Position numbers and translations under genes: made by a program
Notes under the pieces: generated by a model
What the model saw: the letters and a program-made list of their open reading frames with translations, nothing else
Told to the model about the DNA's origin: nothing
The model's database searches: none
From: Botryotinia globosa
Taxonomy: Eukaryota > Ascomycota > Leotiomycetes > Helotiales > Sclerotiniaceae
Reading direction: 5' to 3'
DNA: 64,000 bases
Assembly: GCA_014898425.1 (NCBI GenBank)
Contig: RCSZ01000003.1
Coordinates: 1,054,001 to 1,118,000 of the forward strand
Part shown: one piece after another, positions 11,199 through 21,987 of the stretch
How positions within the stretch are numbered: the first letter of the stretch is position 1
Layout: each line of letters opens with the position of its first letter

Positions 11199-11777
11199 AT
11201 GTGTCTGTACCTTGTATCTCGTACCTTTTACTCCCCTATCTTCATCACGCAGACCGAAATCCCTTGGTCGCAGACAAGTACCTGCAGCCAAACTCCGCTA
11301 AAAATGGTGCTAACGTGCACGACCTCTGTTGGTGGGGAAACGTATCGTAGCATCATATCATATCATACCATACCATCATGTAATATAGGGCTTTCTATCC
11401 TTCGGTGCCACTACGAAATGGAAAGGTCATGGAAATCTACCTTTCTCCATCTTCAGGATGTGAAACCGCTGCCTAGAGGTACGGATTTCTCGATGGCAAA
11501 TGAGGCAGTAATACAACAGGAGTTACATTGCTTCTTTCAGAAGCATAACAACATTTATTGTTATCGGCCTGAATCTCGATCCAAATCTATCCAGTTCGGT
11601 CGAAAGGCCCTAGTAAAGCCGATGCAGGTTCTCTTCGAAGGTTTCATCAAAGATATCTTCATATCCGTCTCATTTAGATGCCGGCGAGACCGACGAGATA
11701 TTTTGTGCGCCGAGAGTTCCTTGTACTTGCGGCTGAGTGAAACCATACGCACAGCACCTTGGAGAAGACTTACTTGA
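11199..11777 (+). CDS. Hypothetical 192-codon ORF, weak support
   Basis: An uninterrupted open frame starts with ATG at 11199 and has 192 codons, longer than most chance frames in this window. The translation is rich in Ser, Cys, Arg and Ile with no signal peptide, membrane segment or family motif that I recognise. It contains the low-complexity DNA stretch CATATCATATCATACCATAC (about 11352-11376), which argues against strong selection on the protein. On the opposite strand around 11560-11750 another protein-like frame exists (MRMVSLSRKYKELSAHK and on). No introns or neighbours support it. It could be a species-specific gene, a remnant or chance. Confidence 0.2.
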   Translation: MCLYLVSRTFYSPIFITQTEIPWSQTSTCSQTPLKMVLTCTTSVGGETYRSIISYHTIPSCNIGLSILRCHYEMERSWKSTFLHLQDVKPLPRGTDFSMANEAVIQQELHCFFQKHNNIYCYRPESRSKSIQFGRKALVKPMQVLFEGFIKDIFISVSFRCRRDRRDILCAESSLYLRLSETIRTAPWRRLT

Positions 11778-14700
11778 TATCAGCGAGTGTGAGACGATGA
11801 ATCTACCGCTCAATCAGAGATAGCCACATTTCAAGGCGTATATTCCTGATCTGCTTTAGAAACATCTGCCAGTCTGAAGACATGCGTGAGTCGTCTATTC
11901 GGAAAGCCATGGAAAGATCGACAAACCATGTTCCATCTTGAGCACTCCTTTAATGACTAGCTTTATCACAATACACGATTCTTCTTCATCAGATTGGTAG
12001 ATGCAGTAGCGAACCTCGTCTGATGCGTGACTTGGCCATCATACTTCTCTTGAGATAATCTATTATGGGGCGTAGTAAGTAGACTTGAAGCTAGTCGAGA
12101 AAGGTGATTCGGGTGGTCACATTGCGAAATTGGAATATACCTCAAGAATGCGATCTATCAGATGCATCATGAAGCGAAATGAAAAAGAGCACCCACATTT
12201 GCATGTGCAGAACAGACTGGCGAAAGCATCATTGGAGGAACCTTTCTTTAGTGAGGATGAGGGGTAACCCTTAGAGAGTGTCATTAATAGCCCGTCATAC
12301 ATTAAACCCACTCCCATAATAAATGATTATCTGCACTTTGCTGGAGAATTTGCTTGGATTAGAGATAAATGTCAAACTCGGTGGAGATGAAAACACAATC
12401 GGCTCGGGAAGCTACGTCTTTCTGCATGCTCATGCGGTAGAAACCAATTCGGGAATACAACCATGTCGTTCTCTGCATGGAGAATTATGAGGAAATAGTT
12501 ATCCGCGATATCCGCCAGTTATCCTAATTGGACTACCAATAATGATACTTTCGTGCGAGAATTGAGCAAGTAAGCAGAAATCTATCATTTATTTTGATTC
12601 TCCTCTCTTCACCCGTTAAACAGTAAACATGACCTAGAGAAGGATTTTTGTAGAGACATAATTATCAGCAAGGATCTGCCAAGACATGCAACTAAGCAAT
12701 CCAATTTCGGTGCTGATTTAATTCCAATATGTATATGTGTCTTCATGGTGTGCAGAAATACATTGCAGTACGACCGTCGTGATGATGTGTTTGATATAAA
12801 AGTGATGTAAACACGCCAGATGCCATGGCTCTGATGACGGCATGTAGGGTCTTTAGCATTCCATTTGTTCTACGTGGTATAAGCACACTTGCGTTGAAAT
12901 CGAGATGAAATGGAATGCGCGTACCCGTTGTATGATAATGCCTATTATGTTGCGTGAAGTTATACATCCATCATGTGATTTTGGTCGTATACTTCAACAC
13001 GAGGATGTGCAGGTACCTTGCTTCTCCTCCTCCTGGCCTTTACCCTTGCTGCTTTCCAGTACATACTGGCAGATATGCTGTAACACCCCTGATGTAACTG
13101 GACCACATGCGCCCCTGTTATTCCGACATTGGGGGCCAAAAGACGAACTTTTCTGGGATTGTGAGCACTAAGCCTGGTCTTTTGGTAGACCAGCACCTCT
13201 TCGAGCATGTCCTGGTCCGATATATGCTTTTGCTTGTGCTTGTGCTTGTGCAATTGGAACAATATAAAATTATATGGGAGCCGTGGATCGTGATATCGTA
13301 CACTCACAAATTAAATCATCGTTGTGGGTAAAGAAATGTTATCCCCAGATATTTCTCCGTACATTCCAAGGTTCCTACAATGTTCTAGGATTGTCAGTGG
13401 GGGGTGGTGGGTGGGATTGATATCCAATTTGTCCGATGAAACGAAAATGAGATGATGATGCTTGCTTGCTTGCGTATGAGAGGGACGAGGGGTTATTTAG
13501 CGTACGGCGGGCATCAAACGGCAAAGTACCACTGTAGATCAAACAAAACATGTGGGCGCAGGGTTTCAATACCCAAGGGTTTTCATCGAAAAAGCTTCCA
13601 GAAAGATTCGAGAAGCTATTCTCGTTTGTCTTTTCACAAAAATTGACTTGAAGACTTCAATGTTCCAGAGCTGATTGAGTGTTATGATTGGTCGATTCTA
13701 TAGAACTGGCCACGCAACAGAAACAATATATCAAGTCCCCGAAGTGAGTACTTTGCAATATCCAGTGAGTTGGTTCGTAACATGCAGATTAATTAATTAG
13801 ATAGGATGGATCTTGTCGACAAGAAATTAAATCATGATCATGGATCAGGGAATTCTGACTAGACGCAACCGTATAGCCACCAAAGCCGGTATTCCTGTTT
13901 GGAAGACTCTACTTTGTAGGTACCTACCGATCTGTCTGTTGGCATCAGTATTCCAACAGGTTGCTAACAATCCGGAAGAATGGTGCCATGCTTCCTGGCG
14001 CCTTGTCGCTGAAGCGGAAAACGTAAGATGTTGAAAAGCGTATGCGTATTTCAGTAGCTCGAACACATATACGCAGCCGGGAAGAAAAAGGGGCTGAATA
14101 CTTCTTGAGACTTTACTCGTACAGTCACACTGAAGTTATCGTAATTCTCCTCGAAATCTTGAAGGGTCTTCCTAGATAAAACGGAAACGTTGGAGTTCCC
14201 GCTCGTCAGGAGAAAGAAAGCTTATACGTGCAGAGGCAATTTACCTCTGAGCACTTGATTGATTGTACTGTACACAGACAATATGCTCGTTCTATCCCGT
14301 AACTGCATCGAATGATGCCAAGTGAGTAACATGCAGGTATTGATATTACATATGTAGAAGCAGGAGGGTTCTTTTGGCGTTACATTGGTGAATGCCGTTC
14401 TCTTGGCCGCATGTCTCGCCGTTTGGAGATTCAAGAAGTAACCGAGCTGGCAGGTACAGTATACAGTATCCCTAAAATAAGATAGAGTACATGTCGCCGA
14501 GTGTATCTTGAGTCGTATCAAATGAAGCCGGCTGCCATGGATTGAGATCATTTCATATCCATCCAAGGAAAATAACACTCCATCGTTAGTAAGCAAGAAT
14601 GTCACTCCCAGATATAGAAAGTACAGACAGTACAGACAGTAATAGGACCTGCCGTTTGAATTTTTATACTAATCTAATTACTAATCGGCGTGATTACGTG

Positions 14701-14990
14701 ATTACGTGATTACGTATGAATCTTTATTTATAGCAGACACCCGTGACCCGTCGAGCTCATTGTTGTCTCCACAATTGGAAATCCATGGATAGATACTCGA
14801 ACAAATCGGTCCCAGAGAAAGAGAGAGAGAAAGAAAAAGTAATCATGTACGTACCGTATAAACGTTGAATGTGGACCGAAACTGGGCTTACGTCGTTTGT
14901 ACCAAAATGGGGACTAAAACCGGTGTGGGAAGGGCCTTGGCTTGCATATTGATTTTCCCCGAGAATCTAGTAGAAGGAAAAAAGAAAAGT
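11778..14990. other. Intergenic, no supported gene
   Basis: Overlapping short frames on both strands (for example 12960-13307 minus, 13107-13331 plus, 14222-14605 minus) have no recognisable motif and mutually conflict. Small repeats include (TTGTGC)n near 13230-13252 and three copies of GATTACGTG at about 14690-14716. Confidence 0.5.
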
Positions 14991-15000
14991 TGAAGAGAAG

Positions 15001-15065
15001 AGGAGAGAAGAGGAGAGAAGAAAAGAAAAGAAAAGAAAAGAAAAGAAAAGAAAAGAAAAGAAAAG
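15001..15065. repeat. Purine simple repeat, (AAAAG)n
   Basis: Two AGGAGAGAAG units are followed by about nine AAAAG units, giving an all-purine plus strand. Confidence 0.9.
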
Positions 15066-15345
15066 GGAATTGCTTCTAAAGTTCGATATATATAATATAA
15101 TATTTGAATGTATTCGTCAATAAATTATGTTATATAATATTAGTCAGGCAAAATATATAGTTAATAGCTTTTTTGATAATTTATTAGAGAATGCCTTCAA
15201 ATTCACTTTCATTTTATTCATTCTGAGGATTTGATTGGCTATCGAATCATGTGTATAATCTTGGTGTAATATTTAATATCAATTCAAAAACGTTATATTA
15301 TAAAAATATATAATCCTTAAGTTGGATTATATAATTTGCTCAACT
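15066..15345. other. A+T-rich block with a hairpin
   Basis: This stretch is strongly A+T-rich and non-coding. At 15307-15333 there is a 10-bp inverted repeat (TATATAATCC / GGATTATATA) with a 7-nt loop. It may be an old RIP-mutated repeat, but no terminal repeats were found. Confidence 0.45.
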
Positions 15346-16656
15346 CTTCCGCTGTCTTCCTATGGCAGAAGTAAGGATCTACTCTTCGCATTCGGACCCC
15401 GTACCTGATTTACTCAACTTTCCAAATTCCAAGGCTTCAACCTATCGTGCCAACCCTCTTGGTTTTGCAGGTTTCTTACAACTCCAGTCTTAGCTATCCC
15501 GTAGCTGGTACGCTTGATCCGAATCCCGACTCCCGAGCATCCAACCTTCAAAATGTGAGAAGCGATTTACCAACTACAGTACAACTAATCAGCTAGGACG
15601 GATGGAAATCATGAAAAAGGACCATCACGATTCACGAATCTCTGTTGTGGGGCGGGCGTACGACCTTCTTGATGAGTGATGAAACAATCTCGTTGCCCTT
15701 GCCAAGAGCTGAGGGCTGAGGAAGAATTTTCCATCAGGGCTTCCAAACATCGTATCATGATCTCCAGACTCCAAGTACGGTACGGTACGGTACCAAAACA
15801 ACGCCCGCCAGATCCTGCCACGCAGCCTGACTTGGCTGCACTGCACAGAGCGCGACCTGTACCGAGGTATGTCAAAGCTACAGATCCATCTTCGTCCGTT
15901 GTTTTTAAACTGCGTGCATGTTGACTGGTTGATGAGTTGACGCTAACTCACTTGACACTATTATTCATGATACCAAGACCAACCTACCAATATTGTATGT
16001 CATCTCAGGCGGTTAGGTCTTCAAATGTTTCATTTTCGGAGAATCCATACTGAAATCACTACAGTAGAATATCTATAATCTAGGAATAGAGGAAATCTTG
16101 CTCCGGACGGGTCACGGAATCAGCGGAACTATTTGATCGTTTAAAAATAACCTCTCTTTAGTACATAATCCAATTTACCTTCTTGTCGGGTAGGATCATC
16201 CAAGCAACGCCAGGGCCGAGGATTAGTTCAAGATTAATCAATCTCAAAGGTCTAATCAGCAAAAGACGATTTCTGCCAAACCAAGAATCCGATAAAAAAT
16301 ACCCGAATTTATTGCTTCGATCCTTCTCCCCTGAATACAAGGAAGCCCCATGATTAACATGGGTCATACATTCAATAGGGAGGTCTCACCTCGTAATCTG
16401 TTGAAGTAATCCAAGCCATCGACTAATCAACAACCTGGATGAGCAGACAAGGCGAAACATCAATGCTTGCTCTTTTGGCTTACATGCCATGAAAATTACA
16501 TACAATGCAGGGAATCTAGCATATGGGGCAAGCATCAGCTTTCTTTTGATGGGCGGGACTTGCTATTTCTATTGGTTGAGTGATGAAGGAGGTTTGAGCC
16601 TTATGACGGAAGATTCCTGACTTCCTTGAACGGTTATGCTGATCGATACGACGGCG
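15346..16656. other. Intergenic, no gene seen
   Basis: Overlapping frames at 15609-15924 on both strands conflict with one another and have no family motif. Nothing else stands out. Confidence 0.5.
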
Positions 16657-16855
16657 TTTTTTTTTTGTTTTTTTTTGTTTTTTTTTGTTTTTTTTGTTTT
16701 TTTTGTTTTTTTTGTTTTTTTTTTGTTTTTTTTTGTTTTTTTTTGTTTTTTTTTTGTTTTTTTTTGTTTTTTTTTGTTTTTTTTGTTTTTTTTTGTTTTT
16801 TTTTGTTTTTTTTTGTTTTTTTTTTGTTTTTTTTTGTTTTTTTTGTTTTTTTTTG
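16657..16855. repeat. (T8-9 G)n array
   Basis: About 199 bp made of roughly 21 units of eight or nine T followed by one G, with a sharp start and end. The variation in T-run length between units suggests slippage. It has apparent open frames on both strands (poly-Phe type on plus, Lys-rich on minus) that are artefacts of the repeat. Confidence 0.95.
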
Positions 16856-18395
16856 CTGAAATAGGATAGGGAATGGTTGTCCTTGCGCTTGGACAGTATA
16901 ATAGGCAGGCTCAGACAGACTTCAACGTGAATTGAATGGTCGTGCAAGATATAACGACGTGCAAATGCGATGTTGGCATCATTTCTTCAAAAGACATGTA
17001 ATATGATGATGGATAGTATATTGGGACAACATCGAAGAGGAGTCATATTTCTTGAGTCCTGACTCTGAGTGAACATAACCGTTCTCACTGCTCACTGCTC
17101 AGGTAGGATTGAGATTGAGGGGCAAGAGGGGAAACTCTGTTTTGATTACTCTATCGAGGTTATCGATGCTGCATCTTCGCTCCACCATGGTACAGGATGT
17201 GATGGGAAGGGTAGAAGCTCCGTACATACAGGATGGATTCAAGCGTAAAGATGCTTCTCGTCCCAAGTGACCTCTAGGTGATCCATGGTGAATCCGCTCC
17301 AATACCGATATTTACCTATAAGCTCCATGATCCATCTCCGAAGTCCGACGGCGATCGAAAATGGCACTTATACACGAGAACGTTTCTCATGGTCCATTAT
17401 CGCTCTTCTTATCTCCATATAATCTTGCTGCATGAAGTGCCATGAACTCACTCAGAGTCCCTCTCTAGTTCCCTTGTATTTATATCTAACCTTATCCATC
17501 TTTCCAAGCGCGTCATGTTACACCCAGGTAGCCTGTAAGTGATAACCCTGCTCGCGAGCTGGGAAGCTGCGTTACACAGACTACTGGGAAAGAATAGCCA
17601 GAAGACAAGCACGGAAGGAAATCAATTGTGTGAGAATTCATAGATAGAGCACAAGATTGAGATTGAGATTGAGATATCTATCTCTATCTTCCGAATGTAA
17701 TCAACGCATCGCAGACAATCCCATTTTCCCCGAGCGAAACATTGAGGATCGCATCATTTCGACGCCAAGCACGAGGACGAGGGAACGAGAGAGCACTGTG
17801 CCGATTTGGTACTTGCGAAGACCCGAGAAGGGCTGGGAGATGGGTCTGTTCTAATTACATGTGGTCTCGTGAGTCACTGAGTGTTTCTTCTGCAGAGCAA
17901 GTCCGTCGAACTGGTGGTCGGTATACGGGATGCACAGAATGAAAATTATTTTTCGATTTTCGAGGCGGTGAAGGATGGGGGTTGGAACTTGGAAACATAT
18001 GGACGATTAGGCACCACGGGGGGGAGAAAATGTTGCTTGCTCGAGGTGCGCGAGGGGTAATGATTTATAATTGGATCCCATTGATATCACCGTGTGTGCC
18101 AACGAAGCAAAATGTTTCGTCGGTTCTGACTTCATGATTGATTCCCAATGACAACGTTAGCTGCCATGTTCCTACTTTTTCTACCTAACCTAACCATCAC
18201 CGTCCCCCCAGTGACGAATATGACCACGAGACCTACTTTATCACAGGCGAACACTGAACAGCGTCTAAATTTCTGACGGCGCGATACTGGAATACTTTCG
18301 GGGGGATTCGGTTGGTTGTTGATGGAATGGGATAAGAAATCAAGACAGGGCAGGAGAAATTGTAGTCTGCAGCGAGTAAGATGAATAGAAAAGAA
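16856..18395. other. Intergenic, no gene seen
   Basis: Short frames only (for example 17657-17942 on the plus strand). GAGATT microrepeats occur at about 17655-17675. No RNA gene was recognised. Confidence 0.5.
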
Positions 18396-18707
18396 GATTT
18401 AAAGATTTAAAAGATTTAAAAGATTTAAAAGATTTAAAAGATTTAAAAGATTTAAAAGATTTAAAAGATTTAAAAGATTTAAAAGATTTAAAAGATTTAA
18501 AAGATTTAAAAGATTTAAAAGATTTAAAAGATTTAAAAGATTTAAAAGATTTAAAAGATTTAAAAGATTTAAAAGATTTAAAAGATTTAAAAGATTTAAA
18601 AGATTTAAAAGATTTAAAAGATTTAAAAGATTTAAAAGATTTAAAAGATTTAAAAGATTTAAAAGATTTAAAAGATTTAAAAGATTTAAAAGATTTAAAA
18701 GATTTAA
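18396..18707. repeat. 9-bp minisatellite (GATTTAAAA)n, about 34 copies
   Basis: A nearly perfect array of a 9-bp unit. Only the first unit (GATTTAAA) and the last differ, so the array is very homogeneous. Because the unit is three codons long it yields an endless Leu-Leu-Asn frame on the minus strand, which I treat as an artefact. Confidence 0.95.
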
Positions 18708-20560
18708 TAACAAATATGAAAATCCAAAATTATTTCGAGTTAAAAATCCATATAAAATGCTATAAACACCACTGCAGTATTTCCTGTGCATATTACACGG
18801 CGCTGCACTGCACTGCACTCACTGCACTGCGCAATTGACTGTGCAAATGGTGAGACGATGAGACAACCTATTGGTCTGCCTCCTGGTCCCTTCCTCTTGG
18901 GAACTTGAGGGGAGGGGGGATTTGCTGGGCTTCAGATCCCAATCGCGATGTATTATGCACGAAATAGTTGTGTGCGAATGATGTTGAGTTTGGCTTTTGC
19001 TTCTTTTCCATTTGCTCACGATGGGCGGTGCTCCAGAAACAAGATGGAATATTGTTATTGTGTAGCCCCAGAATCCTAATGCTTATTGACGTCTATATTT
19101 CCATTGGAAGCAGTTGATCTTGGGTTCTAAGCTGCTTTGACTTTGACATGCGTGTTGAGATTACTCACTCGAGTTCACCACATCTACTTTGAGTACAGTC
19201 GAATACATACCTCCTTTCCCCCCTTCAATTTACAAATTGCATCTATTCCGAACACATCATCGAGAGCCTTGTTCCTTGTATCTCGGCAGCAACAGAGACA
19301 AACTATATAGCGATTTACCACACTCCACTTATCACATGCACAAGGCGTAATCAACCAGCAACGAGAGCAGTCAGAAGTTAAAAGCCACCAGCGCGTCTCG
19401 TCTCATCTCATCTCATCTCATCTCGCCTCGTCTCGAAAAGGGTCCTCGATCCATCGATAAGAAGGACGGGACCTCAAGGGAAGACCTGGCGATAGAAGCA
19501 TTGGAAGACGGGAAGAACGACAGAAGCCGCAGCCAAAGATACTCTTCGGAAACGAATGAGAGTGAAAATCCATCCCCAAGTAAAACATCTGGAAAATAGC
19601 TCTCCACTTCAATCATTTGATATCCATAGAAAAGCGAAACCATTTTGACGCATGGGCTGCTGACGGTACGACGTGCGAAAGTTCCAAGCTACCTAGCACT
19701 TGACGGCCATTGATGGGATATCACGGATTTACCAATTCATATATTATTAATTCTATCTAGTATCTCTGGTGCTCCAGCTACCCACCAGATACATTCCAAG
19801 AGCAAGCAAAATTCCACACACACACACACAAGAACTCCACTACACACACCACGCACCACGCACTACCTATTCAATATTGATTGATTGACTGGCTGGCTGC
19901 GACATATCATATTGGACCCAAAACTTTCGATATTACTTATTTCGGGGCCTACCTCCACGAGCTGGATATTTCTTTTCTCTCTCTCTCAAGATTACGGAGT
20001 AGCGAGCAATTCCTCTTATAGCTGCCGAGCGCGACCAGCAAAACCTGGAAACTGTCAATCCAATCCTCCCTGATGATCAATCGAGTGCAAAAGTTAAAAG
20101 TATCAAGGTCTTAGGGTAGCGTCTCTCATTACTACATTAGTTCCGAGCATCGACCCCAAGCAGCCTTAAATCAGCCTGACCATTCGGATTCATTGGCTTC
20201 TATCGACTGGCGTCCCTTGGCTGTCTATCTATCATCACTTGAAGATATCACTACAGCTCCCTAGGGATACACACATTATATGCGCATTAGATGCACACTT
20301 CATAGACGACAACAACCACAAATCCACAAACGCGTCCTTCCACTGAACGAAGGATTTCTTATTCTTCTCTCCTTAGCCTTCCTTTTCCGTCTCCACGGGG
20401 GGAAATTCGAAAGGCAGAGAAAAAGAGCCGGGAAGAAAAGTTAATATACAATATACAATATACCATCGAAATCCGCAAAATCAAATCGAAATCCCAATCC
20501 CAATCCACATGCACAATACATTCATTGCCTTTCCCTTTCATATTAGCTCTTGAGCATAAT
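18708..20560. other. Intergenic, no gene seen; minor repeats
   Basis: It contains (CTCAT)n at about 19396-19430 and (AC)n near 19816-19830. The frames at 19413-19643 (minus) and 19885-20073 (plus) show no motif. Confidence 0.5.
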
Positions 20561-20574
20561 CACCTCCTGCGCCA

Positions 20575-20790
20575 AACCGACGGCTGTCCCCCGAGTTTTT
20601 ATTATTTTAGTTTTATTATTTTAATTTTATAGTTAATTTTTATAGTTTTATTTTTGTTAATTTTATTCTTTATATTTATTCTTTTATTCTTTATATTTAT
20701 TCTTTTATTCTTTATATTTATTCTTTCATTCTTTATATTTATTCTTTTATTCTTTATATTTATTCTTTCATTCTTTTATTCTTTCTCTCC
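20575..20790. repeat. T-rich repeats including a 21-bp unit
   Basis: A region of TTTTATTATTTTA-type sequence is followed by about five copies of a 21-bp unit (TATTCTTTTATTCTTTATATT type, about 20665-20785). G is nearly absent from the plus strand. Confidence 0.8.
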
Positions 20791-20857
20791 TGCAGACCTG
20801 GGATTCTGGGATTCTTTGGCGAACAAGCAAGCCACTCATCACCGTAACACGACATTT

Positions 20858-20910
20858 ACTACCTACCTACCTACCTACCTACTTACCTACTTACCTACTT
20901 ACCTACTTAT
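20858..20910. repeat. (CTAC)n / (CTTACCTA)n simple repeat
   Basis: Consecutive CTAC tetramers pass into CTTACCTA units. Part of the G-poor block upstream of the phospholipase C gene. Confidence 0.85.
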
Positions 20911-21067
20911 GACTACCTGTCTATATGCTAGGCTAGGTACCAGAGTATTTGCAAAATAACTCGCCCACCCACCGAGCCACCTGAAAGAAAAAGACAATCC
21001 ATCTGCACTATTATAAGAATAAACTAGCTCAAGGTTACCTTTTTACTACCTTTTTACTCCCTTTTTA

Positions 21068-21150
21068 CTACCTTGCCTTACTACCTTGCCTTACTACCTT
21101 GCCTTACTACCTTGCCTTACTACCTTGCCTTACTACCTTGCCTTACCTAC
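21068..21150. repeat. 13-bp minisatellite, six copies
   Basis: Six tandem copies of CTACCTTGCCTTA, followed by related CTTACTACCTTATTACC sequence. Overlapping frames through it (starting 21073, 21086 and 21099) are periodicity artefacts. Confidence 0.9.
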
Positions 21151-21411
21151 TTACTACCTTATTACCTTATTACCTACCATTTGCACCACCTGCCATACTA
21201 CCTACCTACATACATATATACCTACCTACATACCTACATACCTGCATACCTGCACATATCCACCCTACACCCTCCACCCTCCACCCACCATCACCCAAAG
21301 AAATAAACCGAAACTTAAAATCCCCCCTCCCTTTCCCCCCACCACCACCACCACTCTACACACCACTCTACACACCACATACTTATTATTACTTACATAC
21401 TCCGTACATAC

Positions 21412-21540
21412 AACCTTACAACCTTACAACCACACAACCTTACAACCACACAACCACACAACCACACAACCACACAACCACACAACCACACAACCACACA
21501 ACCACACAACCACACAACCATACAACCCTACAACCCTACA
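21412..21540. repeat. 8-bp (ACAACCAC)n array
   Basis: About 13 tandem copies of ACAACCAC, flanked by ACAACCTT and ACAACCCT variants. The plus strand has no G across the array. Confidence 0.9.
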
Positions 21541-21987
21541 GCTCAACATCAATCCTAGTCGAACACGCAAAATTTCAATTCCTACCTACCCATCCATCTG
21601 CAAGGTCTCGAAAATATTGCCCAAATTGGTCACCTCCTTCTACCCATTCACTGCGATCAAGTACAAGATCATCCAGACTCGACGTCTCGTTGAACAAACA
21701 AAACACCCATTACGCATGATTTAAAATTGCTCAAAAGGAAAATCAAAGTTACATGTGGGAGCGATTCCAATCGATTCCCCTATCGAATTCATAAGATCCA
21801 TACCTGCTGCAAAATACACGACTCATCCATCACCACTTACCTCCCATTCTACCACCATCGCCAGTTTCTCAAAAGATATGCGCTCAATTATATTTACATG
21901 GTATAGTGTTCTCAACCCCGAGTTCAGCTATTAGTTTATCATACGAAGCTGCGCCATTGGTCCATTCCTTTCCGTTTCCATCCCAAC

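Noticed and set aside
16516..16947. Lys-rich minus-strand ORF and Phe-rich plus-strand ORFs
   Set aside because: They arise from the (T8-9 G)n array; overlapping frames on both strands have the same cause.
18396..18707. CRISPR-like array
   Set aside because: Direct repeats without spacers, in a eukaryotic genome; it is a minisatellite.
18399..18818. Leu-Leu-Asn repeat protein on the minus strand
   Set aside because: The frame is a consequence of a 9-bp tandem repeat, whose length is a multiple of three; no independent coding evidence.
21073..21724. Three overlapping 77 to 212-codon ORFs starting MPYYLALLP
   Set aside because: Frames created by the 13-bp and 8-bp repeats upstream of PLC1; all three frames are open at once, typical of stop-free repeats.
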